Positions 25,101 through 33,714 of a DNA stretch of 64,000 nucleotides are shown piece by piece (within the stretch, counting starts at the first letter, position 1; every line of letters begins with the position of its first letter). The notes below the pieces were generated by a model. It was not told the DNA's origin and ran no database searches. It saw nothing but the letters and a program-made list of their open reading frames with translations. This DNA comes from Persicaria tinctoria (taxonomy: Eukaryota > Streptophyta > Magnoliopsida > Caryophyllales > Polygonaceae), in assembly GCA_037127255.1 (NCBI GenBank), contig JBANSL010000003.1:48929814-48993813 (forward strand). Reading direction: 5' to 3'. Both the position numbers and the translations under genes were made by a program.

Positions 25101-25869
25101 CCATTTTTTTCCACTAATCATTTTCATGTGACATTTAACAATTATAATAATTGCAATATTTTCTCCTAATCCAAATTTGTTCAAATTTTTTTTTTATTTG
25201 TTTATAAATTTGTTTGAAGGTTAGGTTAGATTGGAGTTTGTGCTGCTTCAATTGGTTATTTAACCTTTGATTAAGATTTAAACTTTTGGTTTCAAAGAAA
25301 GAGATAAGAATGTCATTTTATACATTCATTGAAAAGTACATCGATACTATGGAGAAATAACACGTGCCTTAGGCACGGGCCTTAGTGCCTTACACTAGTT
25401 GAAGTTGAAAGCAGCAAAAATAGGCTTTCAATTAGAAGAGGGCGGATGAAAATTAGGGTTTTGAGACATCTAAAAATTAGGGACTTTGTTTACCTAGTAA
25501 GGGGATGGAGGTTGGTGGCTCAGATGAGGGCGTCGAAGAGGGAGTGCGGTCGGTGGCTGAGGCGGTCGGCGAGTGAGGAGGCCGGGAATGCGGCCCGTGG
25601 GACTCTGCGGGTGGATGAGAGGAGTCCGAGTCGCCGTGAGAGGATTCTGAGTCGCCGGCTGGAGGTGAGGAGTCGGAGCCGCCGGTGAGAGGAGTCGAAC
25701 GTGCGGCTGGAGGTGAGAGATGGCGTGCCTGGTCACTGGAGCCTGAAGGTGAGGGGCAAGCGAGGCGAAGAAGGTCTATCCCTTCCTTCAATTACGTACT
25801 TTCGTTTAATAAATAAAAAATAAACAATCAAAGATGCTTTACCTTTTATATCCCGGAATTTCTATGGTG
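22126..25869. other. CACTA interior, mostly unassigned; Helitron-like 3' end near 25398
   Basis: No intact gene. Around 23330-23530 the sequence looks like a gene 5' region, but I do not recognise the product. At 25363-25377 CGTGCCTTAGGCACG forms a perfect 6-bp hairpin, followed by 17 bases and CTAG-T at 25395-25399. This resembles a Helitron 3' terminus, although the hairpin is farther from CTAG than usual. No matching 5' TC terminus was found. 25500-25780 is a GC-rich low-complexity stretch whose long frames I do not believe are genes. Confidence 0.4.
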
Positions 25870-25927
25870 TATATATATTCGAGAACGATATCTACACCGC
25901 TAATTTTTACTATTTCCACCGCTAATC

Positions 25928-26192
25928 ACCGCATATCTATGCGGTGAGTTTAATGACAGTCAACGCACCCACCGCATGTATATGCGGTGGGTCACCGCAT
26001 CACCGCATGTATATGCGGTGGGTGAACTTGTATGGAGACTGGCCGCATATACATGCGGTGGGTATCCCCATTCCATTCCAACCCCACCGCATGGGTATGC
26101 GGTGGGTATCGGATAACCAGTTTTTTGGTTAACTATTTGGAGGACCGGAACGGACCGGTCGAGGACCGATATACACCGCATGGGTATGCGGT
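25928..26192. repeat. left-terminal palindrome array of the MULE (six copies)
   Basis: Copies of ACCGCAT-N4-ATGCGGT start at 25928, 25971, 26002, 26042, 26086 and 26175. The arms are almost invariant and the 4-bp centres vary (ATCT, GTAT, ATAC, GGGT). A half site lies at 25994. Perfect dyads of this type suit binding by a dimeric protein. Confidence 0.9.
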
Positions 26193-26489
26193 ATGTGCCT
26201 TTACAGCGAATTTCTCGTTTAAGATAGGGACAGCTGCGGTGTTATCCTACTACAGTGGAATTAACATGGAATAAAAGGCGTGATAGGAAAAAACACATGT
26301 GTTGAATTCAAAAGAAAGATAATGTAGCTAGACAATCCACAATTAGAATAGTTGAAAACGAAAGTGCGATAAATATCCTGGATGACGAAAATATGGAGTT
26401 TGAAAAATAGTTTGTGAAATGGCATAAACAAAGATACAACCCAATTGAACATATGAAGTTCGAAAAATGACACCAGAAAGTGGAAAGTG

Positions 26490-29400
26490 CTAATACGATA
26501 GGGGACGACCACCATCACGACGACGGTAAGCTCTATATCGTGCAATCCTCGCTGCAAACTGCTCTTCCCAACCTTCGACCATGCGATCGTGATGTCGTGT
26601 CCATGTAACGTAGACCGGAGGAAGAGGTGAACCGGGCAACAGCCAAATCTGTGAATACAAGGTGAATATTGACATCTGAAAAGAGAAACAAAACATTAAC
26701 AAATTAATGAATATGAAAAACGAAACGTACCGGAACGAAATGGTTGCTGTTGCCGACTAAAGTTATTCCATCTAGCTCCTCATAGGCGGTACTGACGGGC
26801 CACCGGTGGCGTATAGAGGTAGGCACAACATAGGTATCATCTGTGATAAAATCACCAAAGGACGCTGGTGAAGCGTGGCAAACACCTCGCCCATGATCGG
26901 AATCTCCATCCAATACGTAGCATCATGACACGTGCCGAAATAGTTGACCCTCATGATGAGCTCATCTAAGGCATGATAGTATTGGTACCGATCTGAATGC
27001 AGCTGCAACTCAACGGCCAGCTCTCGTCGAACCCGAGGCCATGCGTCTTGTCCCAAGTTCAGAAGACAAGCAAAAGACCTATACCCACAGTGACCATCAC
27101 CTACAACATTTGTGACGGCTCATACGAAAGTAATCATGAATTCGTCGATGTTGCCAGTGGCCCAATTGAACTCAACGTGAAGTAGATTATGTGGTGGAAG
27201 CGTCGTAGGTGCTGGCGTAGGAATGTCACCTACAATATCCGGAGCTGGCTCCGACGCTGATCGACCTCGTCCACGTCCCCTTCCACGACCCCGTCCTCAT
27301 CCTCTGCCTACTCCTCAACCCCTAGGAGGGTCGTCGATGGCAATGGTGTTGGACCCAGTGGCCTCCTCATTGCCTTCCACGTCATCTGTTTCGTTTGATG
27401 CCGGTTGACCCCGACCTCGGCCTCGCCCTCGTGCTGATCCACTGGTCGCTTGTCTATCTGCCCGACGTTGAACCCGAGCACGCTCACGTTCCCAAGGTAG
27501 AGGGTTCGTCTGACAGGGGTGGCGAGTCCTCGGTCTCCCGGACGGTCTACGGTCCTCCGGGTCAGGGGTGGTCAATGGTGTATGGGAGGGACGATCCCCG
27601 TCGTTGAATGCCGACGCGATTCTCCAACGAGTATCCTCGTCCATAGCTCCACTCTGGAACAAACTGATCATGCGCAACATGTCCACATCAGCTCTGCTCA
27701 GGGGAGTGTTATCCTGGACGTTCTCAACATGAGGCCTCTTGAAATCCAATTGCTTCCAAAAAATGTGAATCTGGGATGGTGTGATGGGTATCTGTGTGTC
27801 TCGACAAGCTTGCATCTCATGTGTGCATGGGAGACCGTAGACGTCCCTCCAGTATCTATCTCTGCATGGTTGCGAAGGTGGCTCGACTTCCATCTTTGTG
27901 TAGATTTCGAACAATAGGTTGAAACATTCCTTCGACACAATATTCCGAATTCGATCGAAAATCCATAGGTCGTGGGAGTCTGTAGGCCAGGTGTTGTTCG
28001 CTCTCCCCAATGTATTCTTCACCTCACTTATTTGATCCGCCATCATCAGTTCAATTGTGTTTATCACGTGAGTGAAATCATCGACCGCGGAGTTTAAGGT
28101 CTTTTTCAACACAGAATGAGTAGACTCCACCCTACAAGATAAGTGAGACGCGCATGTGAAGATCGTTATATGTAAACAAATTACGTGTATAATGAATTTT
28201 ATAATGAAAAAGTAGGTGCACCTGTTCGTCGTGGTCGTACTAAAATGCAAGGTTGCGTCTGTCCATGCACAAACTATATTCTTCGAGTAATCTCGTAACC
28301 ACGTCGCCTCCAAATACGGCATAAGCCATTCGATATGCCCCCACTCTGCATGCATACCCCTCCTTCTAGCGGCGAAAGTTTCAACCGATCTGGATTGGAG
28401 AAGGCCAACACATGCGTTCTTGAAGCGCCTAGCAACATCAAGATTCTTTGACTTTTGGAAAGCAGCTTCTTCGCATCGTCGGAGGACGTGCACTATGCAC
28501 AACATATGCCTGACATTGGGAAGAACTTCTCGTAGCACCGCAATCAACCCCAACTCTCGATCTGTGACAACAACTATAGGAAGATTGCCTCGTATGAGGT
28601 AAACGAGCTGCCCCAATGCCCAAATGTACGTATCTGTGTTCTCGTGCGACATGAAGCAGAACCCGATGACGAAGTTCTTGTTTGTGCAAGTGAATCCAAC
28701 GAATTCACACAAAGGGATATCATACCTGCACCATGAAATATTTGAGTTTGCATACCCTGGTGGGAAGGGGTAAAAGAATAAGCGTAGATAGAAATGTACG
28801 CATTCGTCCGGTATGTACTATCGACGAGGACGACGTATGGAAACATGGCTAGAAGATGGCGAGCGTCTGTATGGTCGATGAATAGATCTTGAAGCTGGTT
28901 ACGATCGTCAGCGGATCTCCTCGTAGAGTAGAAGTAACCCTTCTCCCGCAAAATGCGGAGTGCTTCCTGGGTGACTGTTCGATCTCCTCTCGCTTTAGCT
29001 TTAAACTTCGCTCTCGCATTGTACACTTGGGGCCGCGATGTGAAGTTCAACTTTTGCCGTGGATCAGCTGTCTTCTTCAAGGTGGCTAAAATTGGTTTTG
29101 GTGGGGTACCAGCAACGGTAAGGGCCAACGTAGCGTCCCTTTCCTCTGTATCCATCCGTCCGACGTACGGGTGACCGTCCAGTGCACCAGGGAGTTGATG
29201 GTTGTGCTTGCCATGAAGAACGTCCAGGCCCCATTCGCCTCGTTTGAACTCCACACCAGACAATGCAAACGGACACCCCTCTATCTTCGAAACAGCTCTG
29301 CGCGTGTTCTCGCTTGCATCGTCTCCGACTACTCGCGGTCTCTTACGGGGAGTGTAATGGCCGTACTTCTCACTTGCGAGCAATAGACTCCCACACCTTG

Positions 29401-29917
29401 TAGGAGTGCTTTCCCAAGAACGCTTGATTGTCAAAACCATATTATGCTTTAATGCGGTGCCACGACAGTGCTGTAGAAGATCGCCGCGATTGGTCCACGT
29501 CTGGGATGTAGCAAAATCGGGAGTGTAATAGCGGTACTCCTGGTTACGGGCCTAATCATCCTCACCGTCTTCCGGTATCGGATCAGCCTGCTCCTCCAAT
29601 GGTAGCTGCCAGCATGCAAACAGTACATATATATTACGTGACTCATTCATGGTTTCCGTCTGCTCTAATTCATAACCTAAGTTATTCCACTACATTTAAA
29701 AACCGGTACCTATATTTTGGTCTCCATTCGTTACGATTCCACTTTCAATATTCTAGTTATTCCACTACCTATATTCTACCTATAAGGTCATTCCAAATGA
29801 TAAACATTAATCACATACCGGAAGACGAGGGGGTGGTGAGTTATCGGCCATTGGCATACTTGTAGGTGCTTCCTCTGCTGGGCTTGAAGGTCGTCGATTG
29901 GTGTCATCGTTACCCAT
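26490..29917 (-). pseudogene. mudrA-like: MURA transposase fused to OTU-like cysteine peptidase, decayed
   Basis: Roughly 990 codons. Exons: 29917-29819, 29605-28800, 28725-28222, 28131-26731 and 26648-26490. All introns are GT-AG (for example 28799-28726, 74 bp; 28221-28132, 90 bp) and phases join. Seen in order: a zinc-binding-type block CPFALSG..W.LDVLHGKHNH; DDE residues in VVLVDSTYRTN, VVVTDRELGL and VESTHSVLKK; a degenerate SWIM-like GLPCTHEM; a Gly-Arg linker; an OTU catalytic block GDGHCGYRS; and a late NHFVPV that would supply the His. Stops at 29552-29554 (TAG), 27315-27317, 27297-27299 and 27120-27122 (TGA) are in frame, and a frameshift lies near 26900. Readthrough of these would give one MURA-OTU protein. 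MURA excises and inserts the element; the OTU role is unknown. The promoter has TATAAGAA at 29971-29978 beside a palindrome. Confidence 0.85.
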
Positions 29918-29970
29918 ATTAGAAAATGAGGTGTGGGGGATTGGATGGATTCCAACGGAGAGCGGAAGAC

Positions 29971-30069
29971 TTCTTATACAGTCACACCGCATACCAATGC
30001 GGTGTGTACCACCATATACCTATGCGATATATACATAACACATGTCCATGCGGTGGGTGCCTATATATA
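29971..30069. promoter_or_regulatory. divergent promoter 1 with palindromes (MURA / gene A)
   Basis: TATA-like boxes face outward: TATAAGAA on minus at 29971-29978 for MURA-OTU, and TATATATA on plus at 30062-30069 for gene A. Between them are one good ACCGCAT-N4-ATGCGGT at 29986-30003 and two degenerate copies at 30011-30028 and 30037-30054. Palindromes lie about 8 bp from each TATA box. Confidence 0.8.
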
Positions 30070-30316
30070 CTCCATGCTCGGTGTGTGAAAATTGTCGTGG
30101 TGGAAAAGCGATGATAATCCATGCAAACTAGCCAGGGCCAAAGATTTGTGGCTTCGGATCGATATTTTTGACCCTTGACTAGTTTGAACGGGTTTTATCG
30201 CTTCGTCTCAAAAAAAAAATCCGTATGTATGCCTTTTTCTTGTATGAATAGCGATGATAGCCTAGACAACATGCCACGTCCGGCGATTTATGTCTTTTGA
30301 TTGAAATCGCAGGCCG

Positions 30317-30781
30317 TTGACATGTTGTTCGGGCAGTAGGTTTAGACTTACAGTCGAAACTTTTCGTACGCCAACTGACGATTTATTGTGCAACTGTCAG
30401 CACATAAGCTCGAAAGGATGGCCGTGCTGCCTTTTCCATGTTGTATGCGGAGAACGCGATACAGGGAGGGTTTCCCATTCGGTTGACCTAGAGTGCGTCC
30501 AAGGAGTGACTTACGAGGATGTCCGCATGACCAGGCCGTACTCGTATAGGGATAACCCTGCAACATATTATATTTACGTGACGGAGACAATTACGGAGCT
30601 TGTTAGCGACTTCTTCTCCGATTTGGGATTGGCCAGTGCAGCGCAGGTGGCAAGATACACAGTGGAAAAAGTCGTGTGGCATGCAAACACCAAGCTTACA
30701 AAGTAATCATTTCATCGAATAGAGATTCACATTTTGCTGAGCAATGTAGAGGAGTCGGTTGGTAGTTGTTATGTATCATAG
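30317..30781 (+). pseudogene. gene A, unknown CNCQH-family protein
   Basis: I do not recognise this family. The frame reads LLCNCQH, then PCCLFHVVC, an acidic middle, and RYTVEKVVWHAN. A TAA stop is at 30704-30706; the same frame continues with FHRIEIHI and EESVGS, which match the paralogous gene B, so the stop seems to truncate a protein of roughly 150-170 residues. Five Cys and two His in CNCQH-x(6)-PCCLFHVVC suggest a metal-binding or disulfide core, an inference. The N-terminus is unclear: no good ATG is in frame, and the sequence upstream has stops or an intron ending ATCGCAG near 30312. It is transcribed divergently from MURA-OTU. Confidence 0.6.
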
Positions 30782-31031
30782 GTAAAATGTTGTCGATTGG
30801 TAGTTGTTGTGTATGATTTATGGTGAATTTATGAGGTCCGGAGTGAAACCAACAATTATATTTCTCTGGTAAATCATTTGCATTACATATTTGATAATAA
30901 TGGCTTATAAACCGCCTCTAGATAATGATTTTACACCAACTTGGCTCCTGCTCTACTAACCATATAATGGGTCATGCCTAGGATGAACGTACACGTAGCA
31001 TAGGGTCATACCATAGTAGAGGATCTGTGGA
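30782..31031. other. convergent intergenic between genes A and B
   Basis: About 250 bp, AT-rich, between the tails of two convergent genes. No gene is seen. It probably holds both 3' UTRs. Confidence 0.5.
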
Positions 31032-31490
31032 TCAACTACCTACTGACTCCTCTAGAAGACGCGGGCTAATGTGGATCTCAATGCGGTTGAATGCGTACTT
31101 CTTCACTTTGTCGTTCGCTGGACGGACTGTGTTGTCGACAGTGAACCTTGCAATTTGAAATGCGCACTATAGCCTGACATCGCTTAATAGGTCGCTGATT
31201 GCGCATTTGATTGCCTCCACCGCCTCGCGGTAGTATGAATCAGGGTCCTCAATGTGTAATTGGTGACCTTTCAAACACGCCAATTCAACCGGCTCCGAGA
31301 ATGCGTAGGTATTGCCTTCAATGCCTTTGTAGCATACAACGTGAAAAAGACAGCAGGGAAATGATTGGCACCACCACTTGTGCTGACAATTGCACAAATA
31401 ATCCTCGTATGGCCTCGATAACTTTTCGTGTATAATTTTGTATGACACACCCATATCTGTATCACCTTCAAACTCAGCTACTCTAACCAT
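31032..31490 (-). pseudogene. gene B, unknown CNCQH-family protein, paralogue of gene A
   Basis: Start ATG at 31490 (MVRVAEFEGDTDMGVSYK). The core YLCNCQH then FPCCLFHVVC aligns with gene A, with YYREAVEAIKCAISDLLSDV corresponding to A's YVTETITELVSDFFSDLGL. A TAG at 31167-31169 interrupts; beyond it the same frame continues QIARFTVDN, KYAFNRIEIHIS, EESVGS and stops at 31032-31034. Gene A shows the same tail, so the original protein was about 150 residues. The minus-strand TATAAAAT box is at 31528-31535, with a palindrome at 31561. Genes A and B are convergent paralogues. Function unknown. Confidence 0.65.
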
Positions 31491-31527
31491 GTTTTGACTC
31501 CTGTGATTCGTATGAGGTGGGTGTCTC

Positions 31528-31685
31528 ATTTTATAGCAAATGGGCTCGGTGTGTCTACACACCGCATACCCATGCGATGCCTAAATGCACCCATGCCAAT
31601 ATGTGAGCCCGGTCTGGTCCGGATACACCGCATGCCCATGCGGTATATGCATACCGCATGGGCATGCGGTGTATATCTTATAAAT
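31528..31685. promoter_or_regulatory. divergent promoter 2 with palindromes (genes B / C)
   Basis: A minus TATA-like box, TATAAAAT, is at 31528-31535 and a plus box, TATAAAT, at 31679-31685. Palindromes lie at 31561-31578, 31627-31644 and 31653-31670. The last ends 8 bp before the plus TATA box. Confidence 0.8.
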
Positions 31686-31707
31686 CATGTCGGCGACCCA
31701 AGTGCGG

Positions 31708-32168
31708 ATGGAACGACTACGGCTATCTAGCAACCCAGAAAATGGTAAACACCTTAGACACATACCGCTGAACGGCAGGTTATTTGGAGTACAATGTTAC
31801 GTTAATTCGATGCATGGAGCCACGGTGGCCGGAGGAATGCACCTGCAGGCGAAAATTCGTGCGTTATACTTCAGTGTCAATTCGAGACGGATACTGACGT
31901 AGCATATCCGATCAAGTTTTCTTGTGCGCATTGTTACGACGACAGAGGATTTCCGGAATTGTATTACTTAGATGCAGAGGCGCGGATCGCGAATCACATT
32001 AGGAGATATTGTCGTTACGATGTTTACATTTTTGGGGCTGAGGGTCTATGTGATCATGTCATCCGAAAGCTGAGAGGATTCAACGCAGGTGAAAGGTATT
32101 ACGCGTTCAACCAAATGAATATTGTCATTTCCATTAATGAGAGGTCATCGGACGAAGGTAGTGACTAG
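31708..32168 (+). pseudogene. gene C, unknown small protein, frameshifted
   Basis: The ATG at 31708 (MERLRLSSNPENGKHLRHIP) is preferred because an ATG at 31687 sits right after the TATA box. The first frame runs through GVQCYVNSMHG and LQAKIRALYFSV and stops at 31900-31902. Near 31870 a second frame takes over: FETDTDVAYPIKFSCAHCYD, then YYLDAEARIANHI, ending YYAFNQMNIVISINE before TAG at 32166-32168. A frameshift or short unspliced intron lies at about 31865-31885. The CAHC motif and the end, YAFN-x3-IVIS, recall gene B's KYAFNRIEIHIS, so C may be a distant member of the same family. Not recognised. Confidence 0.5.
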
Positions 32169-32490
32169 ACGTGCATTACTATGTATGTAGTGTGTTGTGC
32201 AAGCGTTGTATTTTCATTTGCAAGCAGTTACACCTTATAATGAAATTCTCTTTCGGATTCCGATCGGTGATTTCCATGACATATTATTTCAAATGTTGCA
32301 AGGAAAATAGAAAATATGTTGCAGTAGGATACACATGACACAAAGAGCATACGAACCGACTTATTATTCAAACAACATTGTCACAACTACAAAGACGACA
32401 AACAAACTACTAAACGACCAATAATAACAACAACTTCATCACACTGGCACGAACGAACCACTACACATAAGTCGGATAAACACATAAATC
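32169..32490. other. convergent intergenic between gene C and the zinc-finger gene
   Basis: About 320 bp of AT-rich sequence with no gene, probably holding two 3' UTRs. Confidence 0.5.
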
Positions 32491-32679
32491 CTAGATCTCG
32501 TCGGCATGCTTGTTGTTGATATGCCTCTTAAGATGACCGTGTTGGAGGTTGTTGGTCTTGGTGTAGCGATGGCCGCAGTGACGACACGTTGCAGTGAAAG
32601 CGATGCGTCCGAGCGCCTCTCTTTTGTAGTGTTTGGTGAACATGTCTTCACGTGGAATTGGTCTTGGTTCGGACGACAT
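32491..32679 (-). CDS. 62-residue BED-type zinc-finger mini-protein
   Basis: Open from ATG at 32679 to TAG at 32491-32493, with no defects. Cys32 and Cys35 (CRHC), then His53 and His58 in HLKRHINNKH, give C-x2-C-x17-H-x4-H, the pattern of BED zinc fingers used for DNA binding by hAT and other plant transposon proteins. Nothing follows the finger, so it is a finger-only protein of a size that could act as a repressor or cofactor. The TATA-like TATATAA is at 32761-32767, nine bases from a palindrome. It is the smallest and one of only two intact genes in the MULE. DNA binding is inferred from the motif; the target is unknown. Confidence 0.7.
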   Translation of the reverse strand: MSSEPRPIPREDMFTKHYKREALGRIAFTATCRHCGHRYTKTNNLQHGHLKRHINNKHADEI

Positions 32680-32760
32680 TGTCGGCGGTGAAGTGTGTTT
32701 CTGGCGGTGAAGTGTGTTTCTGGCGGTGAAGTGTGTTTCCGGCGGTGGTTGAGGTCAATA

Positions 32761-32914
32761 TTATATAGGCATACCTACCACATGCCCATGCGGTCATACC
32801 TATCGCATGCCCATGCGGTAATACCTACCGCATGCCCTTGCGGTGATACCTACCGCATGCCCATGCGGTGGTACACACCGCATAGGAATACGGTGTCTAA
32901 ACACCTATATATAT
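32761..32914. promoter_or_regulatory. divergent promoter 3 with five palindromes (zinc finger / coiled coil)
   Basis: The minus box TATATAA is at 32761-32767 and the plus box TATATATAT at 32906-32914. Five palindromes start at 32777, 32802, 32827, 32852 and 32877, a strict 25-bp spacing. The centre is mostly GCCC. The two ends of the array are about 9 and 11 bp from the two TATA boxes. The 25-bp period makes this a tandem array of operators. Confidence 0.85.
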
Positions 32915-32949
32915 GGCTGGAGTCTCTGACCAAGTTACCACACATCAAC

Positions 32950-33222
32950 ATGTCGGACAACAACGGCGAAAGCTCAAGCAACGACATAATACGTCAAGCC
33001 ACGATGGAAGAGTTTGAGGCGGTTCTCTACACTGGAAGTCCACGCTCAAAGACGGTGGAGGCGATGATAAAGAAACTACGTGATGAAAATCGGTCGCCGC
33101 TTGTCGAAAACCAACAAGTTCGTTGGCGGATTGATATCCTGGAAAGTCAAGTTGCAGTTCTGGAAGAGGAAAAAAAAGCTCTCGTCATGAAGCTAGATCA
33201 GACTACTTTTCGTAACCCTTGA
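32950..33222 (+). CDS. 90-residue coiled-coil protein of the MULE
   Basis: The ATG at 32950 starts MSDNNGESSSNDIIRQATME, and the frame ends at TGA 33220-33222 without defects. The N-terminus is polar. From about residue 35 the sequence is charged and helical, with a heptad-like run in VRWRIDILESQVAVLEEEKK, predicting a coiled coil. No DNA-binding motif is evident. It is driven from the same divergent promoter as the zinc-finger gene, which would allow co-expression. Dimerising partner is a guess; the family is not recognised. Confidence 0.6.
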   Translation: MSDNNGESSSNDIIRQATMEEFEAVLYTGSPRSKTVEAMIKKLRDENRSPLVENQQVRWRIDILESQVAVLEEEKKALVMKLDQTTFRNP

Positions 33223-33714
33223 CTATATTAGGGTTGTATTTGGTCGATTAAAATTTATAAAGTTCGTTTCGAATCATGATATTGAAAGATGTGTACGGGC
33301 ATACTATGAAATTTTGAAATCGATCCGAAACGGTAACAAACCATCAAATACACACCGAAAACACAAAACGCTTGGTCAACAAAGTAACTTTTATAGTTCC
33401 GTCAGGTTCTGCAATAAAAGAGAGAGATTTCTTGATCGATCGAGTTGTTGACTATTCATCTGTGGCTAAAAAGCGGTACTACTTCGCTATCGGTCACCCA
33501 GTTCCTTCGCCCCTTGATGATTAAGCTCCGTAAGCCCACTAGCTATTAATATGAAACAAGTATACCTAATCCCAAATCGAATCATCAACTACTCCACAAA
33601 AATCAATCCAAACTACCAACTACTACACAAAAAGTAATCTAACCGCAAACACAACAACCATATACATCAACCCAGATCGCACCATTACGGCGGGGAAGGA
33701 CCCCAAAATTGCTC
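33223..33714. other. intergenic, coiled-coil gene to PMD gene 3' end
   Basis: About 490 bp without a recognised gene, between two convergent genes. It probably holds both 3' UTRs. Confidence 0.5.

Noticed and set aside
25446..25791. Ser/Pro-rich frame of about 104 codons and its opposite-strand partner
   Set aside because: GC-rich low-complexity sequence open on both strands; no start context, splice sites or homology recognised.
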